DNA from: Galeruca laticollis
Lineage: Eukaryota; Arthropoda; Insecta; Coleoptera; Chrysomelidae
Reading direction: 5' to 3'
Length of the DNA: 64,000 bases
Assembly: GCA_963921935.1 (NCBI GenBank)
Contig: OY998180.1
Span: 113,094,183-113,158,182 of the forward strand
Of this stretch, positions 1 through 12,379 are shown in pieces; position 1 is the first letter of the stretch, and every line of letters starts with the position of its first letter. A program made the position numbers and the translations under genes. The notes beneath the pieces were generated by a model. The model saw nothing but the letters and a program-made list of their open reading frames with translations, was not told where the DNA came from and ran no database searches.

Positions 1-501
1 ACCGATATATTTCAAAGATGGAATGTATAAATTCGATAGTTCCAGGATTAAAAAATATGTGATTATCACTTTCATTCTGTTATTTTATTCTAATCTATGC
101 CCCATCTATAATTGATAATAGGTAACAATGGCTTGATGGTGCTTGATCAGGGTAAGCAACGGTAAGCACATAATGATAATACCAAAAATAGAGACATAGT
201 ACTAAACAGAAAAGAAATTGGAGGGGAAGGATCTCACCTCCACCCCTGTCTTCGCGCAAGGCAGACTACTTTGGTTTTTAAGAAATAGTGGAAGGTTGTT
301 GCGTGGCTGTTGTAAATTTGTAAGGTTATTTGTCATTAAAAAACAGAATAGAATTGGACTTAAAAATTGTTATAAATTGGTTCTCTTATAATCAACTTAC
401 ACTAAATTATAAGAAAACTTATTACGTGGCCGTTTACCAGCTCAAAAATAATAATCTGCCACCATTTGAAACTCTACGCATACATAGCAGATCAAATATC
501 T
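1..501. other. No gene recognised
   Basis: AT-rich sequence with no reading frame resembling a known protein and no RNA gene recognised. It probably continues the repeat-derived landscape seen downstream. Confidence 0.5.
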
Positions 502-514
502 TCGAAATAAAAGA

Positions 515-552
<38 letters not shown>

Positions 553-562
553 TAGAGAGAGA
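502..562. repeat. (GA)n microsatellite
   Basis: A run of GA dinucleotides broken by a few GATA units. An open frame crosses it but only spells alternating R/E residues, so it is not treated as coding. Confidence 0.95.
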
Positions 563-1245
563 AATTCGAACAAATTTTGTGTTGAAATGGGTTTCGTTAG
601 AAGTTGGAATGTTTGTTTTGGTTGGTTGCCTGGATATAGGAATAGTTTCCTCTGAAGGGCTGGGTTGGGGATGTATTAGGGATTTTAGTGCGTGTTTGTA
701 TCTGTATCTGTGCCTGGTGTGAGAAGGTGGTTGGTTGAAAATTGGGCTGGTTGAAGGTGTCTGAAAAATTTGAGAAAGTGACTACAAAGGAATTAAAAGG
801 TGTGGAGTCGAGGTTTTGGAGTGGGCTTTTCGCTAGAAAGTGTTTCGGACGAAAAGCATTCTCGGTTTTTTTAGATCTTTTTTTTAGATTTTTTTTTGGG
901 TTTTTTTCGATTTTTGAGGAATAATAATCATCCTCAACAAGCAAATGGGCGGTGGCAGCTGCGGCTGCATTTGTTCTCTACGTCGATTGATTCGTCGGTT
1001 CATTTGGCTAGTGAATAAATTCACGATGCTACAGGGAAACCTCAGAAAACCTGTAAGGCCGACGGGTGGTTGGGGGCGGTTGGAATGAGTTTGTCAGAAG
1101 TGTTGACTAATTGAAATTTATGAGATGTGTGAGAGTTATTGATTATGTTAAAGAGAGAATTGTGTGGATAATCTAGATAGAAAGAAAGAAAATATGTTTG
1201 AGAATGATACAGAAGATTATATGTTTGAGAAATTGCAATGTCTGA

Positions 1246-2150
1246 TTATCGTATTGGAATTATTGAGGATTGGTCTGGGTAGTTCAAGTATATGTCGGGA
1301 AGATCGTCGTAAGCCGTGGCTAGTAGCCGTACTGAAGGGAATGGGAGCTTCCTCTCGGGTTTTCTGCCAAGAGGCCCTCTGTTAACGATCCACGGTGTGA
1401 GGAGGGCGTATTTCGAGATTTCGTTGCCCGATTCGATAGTGCGACTAACGTATCGGGCTTGTACGTTGTTCAGACGGGACGGAATGGGCTCGATGTCGAT
1501 ATTGACATAAACGGTGTTGCTGGGTGAATAGGGGGCCTTGCATTGGCAGTATCTCAGAATTGAGTGCTCACCAGATCGAAGCTTTTTCACTAGATGGTAA
1601 GGAAGGGTGCAATAGACGTTGGCACTATAGTCGATTATAGGGCGGATATAAGTCTTATACGTAGGAAGTAAGGTGGTTGGATGAGTTCGTCCAAAACTTA
1701 CGCCGAGCGCCTTGAGAAGATTAACTCGACGTCGGACTTTATTTAGCGTGTCTGTTTGGTCAGTCATCCAGTTGAGAGTGTGAGTAAATATCACTCCTAA
1801 ATAAACGGTTTCCCTACGGATTTAGAGCTGTTCTCCCCAGAGCAAGAGGCGAAAGTTCGTAGTTAGAAGTCGTTAGCTCTGAGTGGAAGGGTGTTTAATC
1901 ACGATGGATTGGGTTTTTTGGGTGTTGAGAGTCACCCGCTATCGCCTGCACCAATTTGAAAATTGAGTCAGTAGATTTTGGGATCGAATATTGAGAGAGC
2001 GGAAATGATTAGTGCGGTGTCGTCCGCATATAGTTGGATATTGTCCTAGAGAGGTCGTGGTATTGGTGTATCATACGTTTTAATTATGTATAATAGTGGA
2101 GCAGCAGTAAATGAATCGGATAGCCTGTAACCAACTCTGGCGCTGATCGA
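1246..2150 (-). pseudogene. Reverse transcriptase palm/thumb remnant
   Basis: The catalytic tetrad YADD is encoded at 2019-2030 in the context LYADDTALI. The thumb/C-terminal part is an open 182-residue frame at 1794-1246 with TLNWMTDQTDTLNKVRRRVN and a TYIRPIIDYSANVY motif typical of Jockey-group RTs. A stop and a frameshift lie between the two parts, and the RT fingers (motifs 0-4) are absent. No RNase H follows. Confidence 0.7.
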
Positions 2151-2179
2151 TCGGTCTCTGATTTTAAGCAGAATTCGTT

Positions 2180-3035
2180 GCGGAAGTGCATAATAGTTGG
2201 TTTTTATGGTGGTGAGAGGTACGGCGATGTCTTGTGCATCGATTAGGAGGGATTATCCAAGTCATCAGTCGTCTGATGAATGATGGGTTGTGGTAAGTTA
2301 GAGGAGACGTGGTTTGCGAATGAATCCCAATCGGCTTTTTTAAAATCGCGATATGTGAAAGTTGTTGACGGTGGTGATATTGGATTATGTAAAGAGGTGT
2401 TGACCAGTAGTGGGACATTGTTTGTGGTGATGAGGTCGCCTATAGAGCATTCGTCGTCAATGCGGGTGATTATTCTATCAGTGCAGAATATGTGGTCGAC
2501 AATGGAGGAGCCGATGTGACTGATTAGGGTTGGATTATTGTTTTCAATCCGAGATATGGGAAGGGAGACTAATTGATCAGCGAGTGATCTGCCACTTGGG
2601 TTGGTGTGTGTATCACCAAAGAAAATATTTCGTCAGTTTAAGTCGCCCATTATAATGGCTCGCGGTAGAGTGGATGCATATTCGAGGAGGTCGATTGATA
2701 ATACTTGGTTGGGACGTTTATAGTAAGAAAACAAGGTGCTCACGGTATTATTCCACGATATGTCGATGGCTATGCAATCCAGGTTCGGCTGAGACAGAAA
2801 TGCTGAGAACGAGTGTGGGGAAGCGAGGAGTTCGGTTCGGACGAGAAGTACGTTGCTGTGACAGTAGAAGTTCCTGTCTAAGTAGAATGTGGTGTAGCCA
2901 GAAAAGCGAGGGGAATTTTTCAAGAGTGTCTGTGATGGATAATATTTGTATATTTTGGGAATGTAAAAGGTGTTTAAGAAGATGTCGCTTTCTGGCTAGA
3001 CCTTGGCAATTCACGATCCCGATTTTAAAGTCCAT
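2180..3035 (-). pseudogene. AP-endonuclease domain of the non-LTR element (broken)
   Basis: Two overlapping frames carry the start of an APE domain (IVNCQGLARKRHLLKHLL) and its middle, ending in MGDLN, the metal-binding part of the nuclease that nicks target DNA. A third frame further down carries the SSIVDHIFC segment that matches the end of this domain. The reading frame changes between these parts, so no full protein can be made. It sits directly after the gag remains and before the RT remains. Confidence 0.65.
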
Positions 3036-3245
3036 GACTTAATTTTGGCGTTTCTGGGTAAAGACAAAGTGGACGCGGTTGCCCACGCCACTGGTGACGG
3101 TACAGTTGTATCCGTAAAAAAGAGGGGACGAGGTGAGAGATGGTGTCGGCCACTAAGTCACGGACTGCGTACATGATGGTCGTTGCTAAAATCATGATCA
3201 AGATTTTAGTGCCTGTAGAAAGGTCGTAAGGGGTCTGTGGTTTTT

Positions 3246-4372
3246 CTAGCGTGATGGGTGCGATTTCTTGGGTGTTTTGCGATGTTTCCAACCGCTTTGG
3301 ACACTGGGGGTGGTAGGCGGCGTGCGTTTGTAGTCCGATGCTCCACAGGAGGGACAGACCGGTTTGGTCTTGCATGTTTTAGCAAGGTGGCCAGTGGTGG
3401 AGCACCTGTTGCAGTATCTGGATATTACAAGTAGTGGGTTGGAAGGGTTTGAGGCCTCACACGGGTGTGAGAGAGCGTGGAATTTGATGCCGCATGAGAG
3501 GGAGCGGTGATAGGCCATTTCGGAATCCGTAAGGATTCGAAACAAGGAAGTGGCCTTGGTTAGACGTCGGGAGATAATGCGCCAGGATCTGGTGGAAGTG
3601 AGGTTTACTTCGTTGCGGAGGCTGTCCTCGAATTCTCTGTTGGATTTAGGAGGACGATGATATCCTGGGGATTACCGATAGCGTTTCGAAGTCTGTTGGC
3701 AAGAGATTTGTGTGGAATGTTGGCGGGTATTTTTAGGAGTGCGGTGGGATTCGGGTTTGTCTTCAAGAATTACATCTTTCACCTCAACAGCTCATTTGTG
3801 TTGTGGAGGTCAAATAACTCCCTCTGGGAGGTGTATTTGGAAGGGAAGTTTCGGATATTCAGAGTTTGAAGTGAAGGTGTCAGTTGGGAATGTCAAGTTT
3901 GTTGGCCAGTTCGTGGTTGTTGAGTGGGGCGTGGTTGTTGTATTAATTGTTGTTGAGTTAGTTGTTGTTGTTGGGTGATTTGTGGAGGCGGGGCAGGGAT
4001 TATTCGGGTTCTATTGGGTATGCCATCCAAGAGAGTAAAGTCCTCCTCTAGAGCATGGCGGGTGGTTATGTGAGTCGAGTTCACAGATATATGTGAACTG
4101 GGGCGAGAGTGATGGGATTTGGCGGAGTGTATAATTGGTGAAGAGCTGCGGTAGGAGTGTTGTTTTAAGATGTTGTATTTGGTTTTAGGTTTATTATATT
4201 CTTGTCTTAGGAGGTCGAGTTCACGCACTGCGTCGTATTGTGTGGTTGATTGGTTGGAGTTTGGGTGTGAGCGCATTAGTGGAAACTTATAGTGAGATGA
4301 GATAGTGGGTACAGGTTGGCCAGATTGGCTACGGGTGTTGTATGGTCCCCGGTTAAATGTTTCCTGGCCCAT
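3246..4372 (-). pseudogene. Gag-like ORF1 with zinc knuckles (broken)
   Basis: The N-terminal piece (4372-3893) is hydrophilic, with a Gln-rich end that reads as TTG/TGT repeats on the plus strand. After a frame change, 3545-3246 carries a CCHC knuckle of the form CNRCSTTGHLAKTC followed by a second CxxC-type knuckle (CPSCGASDY). Tandem knuckles at the end of ORF1 are characteristic of gag proteins of R1/Jockey-type elements, which bind the element RNA. The gene is broken by at least one frameshift between the two pieces and lies just upstream of the endonuclease remains, as expected for ORF1. Confidence 0.65.
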
Positions 4373-4639
4373 TTGTCTGCCGGTTAGTATTTTACATTCA
4401 CTCGAAAAGTCCTTCCGTCTTTAGCTGGATGGCGGCAGATTTCTTGTTAGCAGCTTCTTCAAAACGTTGTTATTGAAAAAATGCAAATTTCATAAATAAT
4501 TTGCTCTAGAGACAGCAGTTTTTCATCAATAAAAGTTCAACTAAGGACAGATCAAGAATAAAATCTCAATTATATTCGGAGAATACGTTGGCAAGCCGCT
4601 GCTGGAGTGATCCGGTTTGAATCAGGGACCAAATTTTCA

Positions 4640-4990
4640 GGGATGCTTCTGCTTGATAAACACATAAATAGTGTCACGAAAACTTCACGACATTTATTAT
4701 ATAAATTCAAATTTCTAAAACATTTATTACCAGTATCAAATCCAAGAATTCTGTTAAAAAGTAACATACAAGATATAATTCTCGTATGGGGAGGGACTAC
4801 AAGAAATCACATAAATCCTCTATAAGTATTATAAAAGAGGATTATGAAAATTATTTTAAAAAAAATCAGATAAGCTATTTAATGAATCTAATATATTCAA
4901 ACTCAGACAAATATATTCATGTATTTTGATTTTTGCATATAAGAATTGAACTACGCTTATAAAAAAATTTGACCACGAGTATAATATCAC
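4640..4990 (+). pseudogene. RT thumb fragment of a CR1/Jockey-type element
   Basis: On the plus strand the frame reads DKHINSVTKTSRHLLYKF followed by a segment ending in ILVWGGTTRNHINPL, then after stops KRIMKIIL. This matches the region downstream of the RT active site in CR1/Jockey elements, where a WGG or YGxxVWG block and an LQKRIIK block recur. No active-site motif is present, and several stops break the end. It is an isolated fragment between two other relics. Confidence 0.55.
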
Positions 4991-5489
4991 TTATTCTTAA
5001 GTGGTGGGGGAAGTGTAGTTTTGTGCAAGGTCGTAAGTCAACAACTTTTTAGTAACATTTAGTTGTGATTATTTCGATGAACTTTTCCGTCGTATTGGTC
5101 TCCTGGCACCAGCAGAGTTGCCATATTGTTCTACCATTCTACATTGAATGTATCATTTCTGGACCTCTGAATAAGGAACTGCACAGTTTATTATTTGTAT
5201 TTGTCACTGGCTACCAAGTACGATAGATGAACGCAACATAACGTGTCTGGTATTGTATAACTTTTCCGATGCTTGGCAAAACATCTTAATATAAGGTATA
5301 ACCGGAAGCGTGTACTTGCTTACCTGCTGCTTATTACTAATCATATGCTTTTCCCAGACCTCTGATATTTCTTCAAGTTTTAAATGTATAACTAGAGTGG
5401 TGCTTCGAGAAATATTAGTCTTCACCTGCTCAAAATTATGTAGGGAAACCCGCCCAAAGCAAGCAAATTTGGATTCATACTGGACTCAG

Positions 5490-5840
5490 CAACTTATATA
5501 CCCCCGTTTCCTTACACCATCTATAAATATAGGATCACTAATATGATCACCTGTGATACCTGCCCAAACGTTCACCTTTTGAGGATACTGAATATGTGTT
5601 TCACGTGTCCAATGAGGATCTACCGCTGATCAATATCTACTGTTTAACTCATCGTTGAATGTGAATGTTTATTCACCAGAAAAAAGATTTGTACCAACAG
5701 TTATTTCATTACTGTTTAGTTTATTCATTATGTTTTCTCAGAAATCCCGTCTACAATCTGGATCGTCTTCTCTAAGCTCCTGCACAAAAGTTAATCTATA
5801 TGGATGAAGGTTTTCAGATCGCATAACTACCTCTAGATTT
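5490..5840 (-). pseudogene. DDE_3 / mariner-like transposase fragment
   Basis: The minus strand reads, with stops, VVMRSENLHPYRLTFVQELR, DDPDCRR, then TFTFNDELN, and HIQYPQKVNVWAGITGDHI followed by a DPIFIDG block. This order (HPY..QEL..DDPD.R..F, FSDEATF, NVWAGI.GDHI) is the insect DDE_3 endonuclease family of the IS630/Tc1/mariner superfamily. The first catalytic Asp position falls in FNDE. At least two stop codons interrupt it, and the regions on either side have lost recognisable similarity. No terminal repeats were found. Confidence 0.65.
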
Positions 5841-5844
5841 CTAC

Positions 5845-7425
5845 CAAAACATAATCATGAAAGATGAAATTCAACGGAGATAACAATTTAATAAATGAAA
5901 ACCAAATTTTCTACATATATATGTGTGATTATAATAATACTGTCATGAAACCCTTTAAAAACAAAACCAGCGAAGCTTATTATGGAAAAAACATAAAACT
6001 CACAAATAACCATTTTCTTTTTCAGTAAAAAAATAACATTCAAGTGTCATTTTTATCCACTTCATTCAGAAATCCGGGATCAGTCTAATTTTCCAGCGTC
6101 TCTCCCATTTTTAATCCGGTACATGTCAGACATCGTCTCGAGACAGCTGAGAAATAAAAAAATGTGCGGTCGCCACTTCACCAATCTTCACCGATCAAGG
6201 AGATATTTATATACACGAAGCCTCAAGATAGATCAGTCAAATATCGGATCATTCTGCACGTCTGCTCCTGAGGGTAATAGACTAGAAACGCCATTTCTCA
6301 CTTGACATAAAGGGAACGACCCAACACACATCTGAATCTAGATAGCCGTGATGTATAGCTAAACTTTGGCATGAATAATTACGGGGAACGTGTTCAAGTG
6401 TAACCGACTGCTGGTTTATACACGATATTCACAGCAAAAACTCAATTACTAGTTGTAATGGTGTGGTTAGCTAGCGTCGGTTTTTGATATGAGGAAGAAA
6501 CCACAACTACTACATAGTTACTTTATGCTAACGATATTTAATTAACTAAGGAAACGTGAAAATCAATTTTGGTTTCCTAAAAATTCGTTGTTGATTAATT
6601 GGAAGCTTAATTAGGACTGCCGAGAAGTGTGATGAACAATTGGGATGTTACTCAATTAGAGCTGTGTCTATGGGAAAGGGATGGTGATATAATATCATTA
6701 CCTGACGAACTGAATCTACAGGTTTGGATGAATTGTCAAGGTTTTTTTATCAAAATACTATCTGCTCAAACTATACGAAAAATTTCTGCCTTTAATTGTT
6801 AAATTTTAAGTTTCAATATCCGAAAAAAAGAAATTCGTAAAATAGAATTATAAATTTGGCTTCAATTAGTTAGATCTTTTTATCGTTTTTGTCATTTTTT
6901 TCTGAATTAAACCAATTACAAAACTCTTTTTTTGTATTTGATTCTGTTACAGAAATATATTTACTTTTACAGTTAAATTAATGTTTGCTTTTTAATTTCA
7001 TAGTTGGTTGATGCTGTTTTCTTTAATACTAATGGATCTTCAATCTATTTTTCAAAATCTTTGATGTTTGGCGTATGTACACAGCATCAAAATGATTACA
7101 AAGAGTGTTTTTTATTTAATTTGGCTGCATCGACCTATGAGGTCATCAGCATATTACTTGATACGAATAATACATAAGCAGTACATGATACATATTTCAT
7201 TAGACTACAAAACAACAAAAAATAGGTTTCTCAGTGCAGTACCCAGGTTTAGATATAGTGTGTACCGATGACAAAGAGCATGTGCTGTGTCGGCTGCACA
7301 AACAAAACTCAGACCTTAGTGTAGATGCATAGTTTTCCTTTCACCACGAAGTGAGAGTCAATCCTCAAGAGCACCTCTTCATCTTCGGCATAGGAAACGA
7401 GGAGATGGAGGAGTCCTAGAAAAAC
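5845..7425. other. No gene recognised
   Basis: AT-rich sequence with only short open frames, none resembling a known family. A somewhat less AT-rich block at 6050-6500 has no convincing coding signal on either strand. Confidence 0.4.
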
Positions 7426-7723
7426 AATCAATGAGGCTTAGCAACGCGTTCCCCTCATTGAATGTTAAAAAAACTCCACCGGAAAGGAAGAGCGTTAAGG
7501 TATCCAATAAGGGTCCTCGGATCCCATTCGAGGAGCCTCAAAAAGATGTTGTTTCTATGGAGACTGTCGAACCATCTCCTAAGATGGCGACCGACAGTCT
7601 CTTGGTAGAACAAACCTATTTTAACAACATCAAGTAGCGATGGATATTGACAAGGTAGTGATCATTCAGTATAAGATTCAACAGAAAAAGGTGGCTTAGG
7701 CAACACTATGCCTCCTCCTTGAT

Positions 7724-8266
7724 GTGATTGAAGGACACAATAGCACTTATCCAGAAACCATGGTTAAGTCAATCTTGGGTCATAATCCAAAAAGTTTAAT
7801 GTTCTGCGTCACAATCAATCAACAACCTAGGACGGTCATATATGTCATTAGGAATTTCAAGGCCTACCAACTGACGCACTTTTCAACTCCCAACTTAACG
7901 GTATTGAAGGTTGAATATGCACATAAAGATCAGTAGAAAGTGTTAATACTGACATCTGCATACCTTCCTTCAGACGCAGCCAAACCACCATCAAATAAGG
8001 AGCTGGAAGACATTGTGGAACACTACCTCACCCAGAAGATTGAATTAGTAATACGCAGCGATTCAAACTCTCACCAGATAAGCTGGGGTATTGAAGATAA
8101 TGACACTAGAGGTAAGTCTCTTTATGATTACATAATCAATAAGAATATCTGCATTCTAAATTTTATTCGGAATCAAACGCGAATAGATATTACCTTGTCT
8201 ACTATAAACCGGCTGGCATGTATCCGACGACATTTCAATGTCGGACCACCGCTGGATGAAATTTGA
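7724..8266 (+). pseudogene. AP-endonuclease fragment of the 7.4-kb element
   Basis: Two consecutive frames (7724-7936 and 7940-8266) cover the middle of an APE domain. Diagnostic is the DSNSHQISWGIEDNDTRG block, equivalent to D-N/A-H..WG...N.RG, which contributes metal and substrate contacts. It is followed by a degraded SDH-type ending that reads SDHR-like only after frame changes. The nuclease would nick genomic DNA to prime reverse transcription. A stop at 7934-7936 divides the two frames. Confidence 0.65.
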
Positions 8267-8301
8267 AATAAAACTTGCGCTCACAATCAATACCTTAACT
8301 C

Positions 8302-9240
8302 GTGACTCAAGGAAAACGGACAGGACAAAATATGTCCACTATTTGCAAGGGGCTCTGCGATAAAATTTTTGCCTATAAGATGTCTGGTCGCCTCATGCGG
8401 GTCGCTCTTAATGGGGCCTCCAATACATGGTGGAGCCATGAGATTGACCGGCTCAGGATGACGGCGAGGCAAAATAACACCAGACTCGAAGAGTACTAGC
8501 TACCAGTCTACACTTAAAGGAGTATAAAACAGTCATTGAATAAATACGAACAGAAACATGGAGAATCTACTGCGAGTAAATCAAATATTTCCCCCAAGCA
8601 TCTAGACTCCAAGAAGCCCTCTCCAAAAATCCCTATCCCTATCCCTACCACTTTTCCCAAAATAACAAATGTACTTGCCAACAAGAATATAAATGGCTGG
8701 ATGTATAACATGCTCTCAAAAATATCAATAAGAATCAGCGAAGCTGGTCACCATCAGAGGCCTGGTTGTAGAAGGTTGTCCACATTGAGGGGTACTTTCG
8801 CCACTACTGTTGAATATGGTATTAGACTCCTTGGTCAGCTGCCTCTGCGATGGCAACTTCTGCACAATAGCTTATACAGATGACCTAGTGAGTCTGCTAA
8901 CAGGAAGATTCGAGGAGATAATCTGCGCTCTAATGTAATAGGCCCTCAATATCATAGAACAATGGTGCAAAGATCATTCACTGTCAATACATCCGAAAAA
9001 GACGGAGATGGTTCTTTTCGCGAACAAAAAGGTTGCTTCCTTATTACCAAACTTAATTTTTCTTCAGAGGTGAAAAATTCAGGGGTCACCTTTGACAGTG
9101 AGTTAACATGTAACTCTCATCTATAAAACAGAGTAAAAATAGCATATACTTCTTATGAACAGTTTCGCAGAACGATCAGCCGCAAAGGGGGAATGTCGCA
9201 TATGGTCACTGCTTGGATCTACACTGCCACTTCACTTCCA
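8302..9240 (+). pseudogene. RT remnant with YTDD active site
   Basis: An open 65-residue linker (8302-8499) ends in WWSHEIDRLRMTARQ, typical of the region between endonuclease and RT in R1/LOA elements. After a deletion, a frame with one stop reads GVLSPLLLNMVLDSLVS and then the catalytic box YTDD at 8873-8884, followed by IIEQWCKDHSLSIHPKKTEM. Ala-to-Thr in the box is tolerated in some RTs, but stops and the missing fingers make this copy inactive. Similarity fades near 9240. Confidence 0.65.
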
Positions 9241-9244
9241 TTAT

Positions 9245-10005
9245 TTGAATACTTGTTATAAACAAATACATTTTTATTAAGTTTTTTGAAAAATTTTTTG
9301 GGAATTCAATTCCTGATGAATATAATGAGTTATAAGATAAAAAAATTTAATGACAAAAACGCACTTTTTACTTATCAATTTTCTTGTGATACTAAATAAT
9401 GTAATGTTTGTCTTATTTATTTAACAGTTTTTATCACAACGGTGGAATAAATTTATACACACGGTACGCCTACTATATTAATTTATTCATTCACTAATTT
9501 ATACTAGATACACAGTATATTCACTTACACTAATTTATATAAAAACTTCACTACTGTTTGTTTACTTAGACTATTTACTTTTGTATTGTTTATCATACGA
9601 GATCATATTATATAATAACTTCTCCCGCTGGGCGGAAGTCTTCATATATTAAGTACCCTTTTTTCAGGATAATTCTAGATTGCGGCTCACATAAAAACAA
9701 TCGCCTCCCTGGAATTGTCTAGATCACACTGATTACAAAAACAATGGACCTCACTGGGAATTCTAGATAAGAATAGTCACAAAAACTAATGGTAAACAGT
9801 ACGAACAAATCTCTGCTCATTCGCCAAAATTTAAAACTTTCATACATGGCTTAGGTAGAGTCGGATTCAGGAACTACACCAGTGTACGATTTCGTAATAT
9901 TACCACCTCCCTATAAGGAAGTTTCCCCTGGAATTTCTGTGTTGCCGGAACTGGAAGATTAAATCGGCAACTGACCCCATGTCTGCATTTTCCGATCGTA
10001 TGGTA
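9245..10005. other. No gene; possible LTR-like AT-rich sequence
   Basis: No coding signal. It contains short repeated blocks of the form CACTAATTTATA at about 9490-9545 and a GGCGGAAG block at 9620. A solo LTR is conceivable but no partner copy was found in the window. Confidence 0.3.
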
Positions 10006-11416
10006 ATATATTAGATTAGATTTTAACGGGGTTACAATTCACTGAAACCTAAGGTTTATTGTGGCTCCCTTATCAGAGATGTTTTCGCTACTATCACAGC
10101 TCGCCTTCCAGTTCCAGGGTTCTAATGAACTCTAGTATTTGGAACGGCTTCAACGAGGTTAAATCCTCACTCTTACAAGTTTCTTGTTCGAAGCATTTCT
10201 TACGTTAGCTTGCAATGGCGAGGCATTCTAGAACTAGGTAGGTATTCTCATTAGGTGCTTCCTAAGACGGCAGTGTCCTATAAGAAAGCCCGTGAGGAGA
10301 TGTAGCTTATTTTTACTGAGCTCCAAATATTTTTTGGATCTAGCAGTGTCAACGTTCCGCAGGAACCCAGACTAAAGAGACTCTGTTATTCCTGCCTAAT
10401 TCATCAAGTTTTCTTCGGCACTTCCATGCCAACTTTAAGCCAATGACATGGGAGCTCAATGCTTCGATAGCTGCTTGACTATCAGAATGGATCGATATGT
10501 CACATTTCTGATAGTTTAATTTCTTGGTTCATTTCCACGCATCTTTCGATTGCAAGTAGTTCTGCCTGAAATACGCTCAGGAAGGAGCCTAACGACAATG
10601 AGTATCTGGTGCCAGGCCCAAATACTCTAGCGCCTGCTCCAGTGGTGGTTTTTGAACCAACTGTATACCATCTAATGGTGTTTGGTGGTATAATACCTTT
10701 CCCAGTCTCTCCTCTTATTTAGCATCGTAGTGAAATTCTTTTGGATACTTACTTTCTTGATCATTTCGTCACTGGGAAGATTCGCTGATGAGATGTATTT
10801 TGTTAGAGAGGACCAGGTTCCCTGATTTTTAATACTCTCATTGTCTGAACCTTCCTTAGATATTCTAAGAATTCCCTCTTGGGCAGCTCTTTCTATCGCC
10901 AGATGTAGAGGTGTGAGATCTGTAATGATCTCAAGTGCCATAGTTGGACACGTTCTCATAGCTCCAGTAATGCACACACAGGCAAGTATCTGAACTTTGT
11001 CGAGGGTCTTCCTCGTGCTGTACTGACTTGCCTTTGTATGCCAAACTATTGCCCCATACGTAATTGCTGGTCTCACAATCATGGCGTACATCCATCGCAG
11101 TATTTTTGGGTTACAGCCCCAACTCTTATCAGCTAAATTTCTGCACGCCATCTAAGCTCTTAGTGCTTTACTAGCAGTTATTTCAACCTGCTTATTCAAC
11201 AGAAGCTTACTGTCTAGATATTTAACTTCTGATTTCCATTCTACGATTTTCCCGTTTAAGGATATGGGTTTCATGGCTGGAAGTGTTCTTTTCCGGGAAT
11301 ATGGAATAACTTTGGTCGTGTTTGGATTAATGTTTAGCCCCATTGACAATCACCATTGCTCAATGATTCTGAGGCCCTTTTGTAATAAATCACATAAGGT
11401 GCTCTCGAACTTGCCG
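10006..11416 (-). mobile_element. LOA-like non-LTR retrotransposon, 5'-truncated copy C
   Basis: The minus strand carries the RT part after the active site (11349-11152, GLNINPNTTKVIPYSRKRT), then RT thumb and connection (11151-10672, MYAMIVRPAITYGAIVWHTK), a decayed RNase H, and a C-terminal Cys/His domain. The same sequence recurs at 38857-41119 (plus) and 44604-45545 (minus). The 5' break at about 11416 falls in the GKFEST region just after YADD. About 150 bases are missing near 10300 relative to the 45-kb copy. The 3' tail ends in TCTAA-type pentamers near 10009. Confidence 0.8.
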
Positions 11417-12340
11417 GTATCTTAGATCACCTCTATCATGTTCCTGATGACTCGCCAATACAACTGGTTGCTGTCTATCCTGGGCATTGCTAGTTCCGTG
11501 GGATTCCTGCACATGATCTCGAAGGCTTTGTAGCGCTTCCCACACAACCCGGTAGGTGGATCGATCTGGAAATTCGTTTCTAGTTACCAGGTAGAAGACG
11601 TACCGCAAATTGTGTTTGAGTCTCAGTGTCTTGCCAGGGGAAGGCATCTGATCTTCAAGTTTATCTAATTGTCCAAACTTCTTTCGAAAGACGGTTGTCA
11701 ACTCTCGTGCATGTTTGTTACTTGTGGAAATGTTATGTCAATTCGTGCTCATCGTCCATCCTTCTTTTCAATTGGATCCCGTAATCTTCTCCTGCTAGAT
11801 CTTCGCCAGGCCGACAGCCAAACTCCGGGTCACAAGGAAGCCTCATATCACGTCCAAATAGAATTTTCGTAGGTGTTTCACCCTGGGACTCATTTATGGC
11901 CGATCGATTAGCCGACGCAAATAGGGAAAGGTAGTGGTCCCAATGTCTCTGGTGGCTGGAAATTACTTTGGACATGTATTTTCCAATGGTCCTGCTCATT
12001 CTTTCGATCGTTACATCTGATTATGAATGCTACACTGTTGTCTTGGTCTTTTCCATTCCCACCCTCTCACAAATTTCCTGGAATACCTAGCTCTCGAAAA
12101 TTCTTCCTTGATTGCTGTGGGCGATTCCAATGGCACTCTATATCGGCTGATAAATTCTTTTACCGGTACATCCGCGACAGTTGTGGCCTCTTGATTCGGG
12201 ATCGCATAAATTTGTACCCACTTTGTGAAATACTCCATTACTACCAGGATGTATTTACTACCATTTTCTGTCGTTGGAAATGGTCTAGCGATGTCTAATG
12301 CAACACTTTCGAAAGGGCTAAATGGATAAAACTCTTTCTG
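11417..12340 (-). pseudogene. Gypsy-type (Ty3) integrase fragment
   Basis: The frame 12364-12011 reads SPFESVALDIARPFPTTENG and KYILVVMEYFTKWVQIYAIP, the integrase core of Ty3/Gypsy elements with the first catalytic Asp in LDIA. After a frame change, 11999-11733 reads MSRTIGKYMSKVISSHQRHW and then a SAINESQGETPTKILFGRD block, the end of the core. The integrase would insert element cDNA. Frameshifts interrupt it, the 5' side is cut near 12340 close to the foldback element, and the 3' side meets LOA copy C at about 11416. Confidence 0.8.
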
Positions 12341-12379
12341 ATGTACAAAAATTAGTTTATTCAAAATCGTTTATAGAAT

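Larger units (their letters stand above)
930..4380 (-). mobile_element. Jockey-group non-LTR retrotransposon, internally deleted
   Basis: On the minus strand the pieces occur in the order expected for an APE-type non-LTR element: a gag-like ORF1 with zinc knuckles, an AP-endonuclease-like region, then reverse transcriptase palm and thumb. The fingers part of the RT is missing, because endonuclease-like sequence passes almost directly into the block just before YADD near 2170. Frames change several times, so the copy is dead. The 5' limit is set by the first gag residues near 4372. The 3' limit is uncertain; the non-coding stretch 930-1245 is taken as a possible 3' UTR. The clade is inferred from domain style only. 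Confidence 0.75.
7431..9240 (+). mobile_element. R1/LOA-like non-LTR retrotransposon relic
   Basis: Plus-strand frames carry, in order, an ORF1-like start, an AP-endonuclease segment, the linker after the endonuclease, and the RT palm with YTDD. The RT fingers are missing: linker text stops near 8610 and RT text resumes near 8755. Frames change several times and stops are frequent. The style (RTGRFEE after the active site, IIEQWC, LSIHPKKTEMV) is the same as in the LOA-like copies at 10-11 kb and 39-41 kb, but the sequence is clearly a different subfamily. Confidence 0.7.

Noticed and set aside
330..722. 130-codon open frame
   Set aside because: It crosses the (GA)n microsatellite, has an R/E repeat from it, and matches no protein family.
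5204..5425. 73-codon minus frame as continuation of the DDE_3 transposase
   Set aside because: Its residues do not follow the expected family order after the NVWAGI block, so the transposase match was ended at about 5490.
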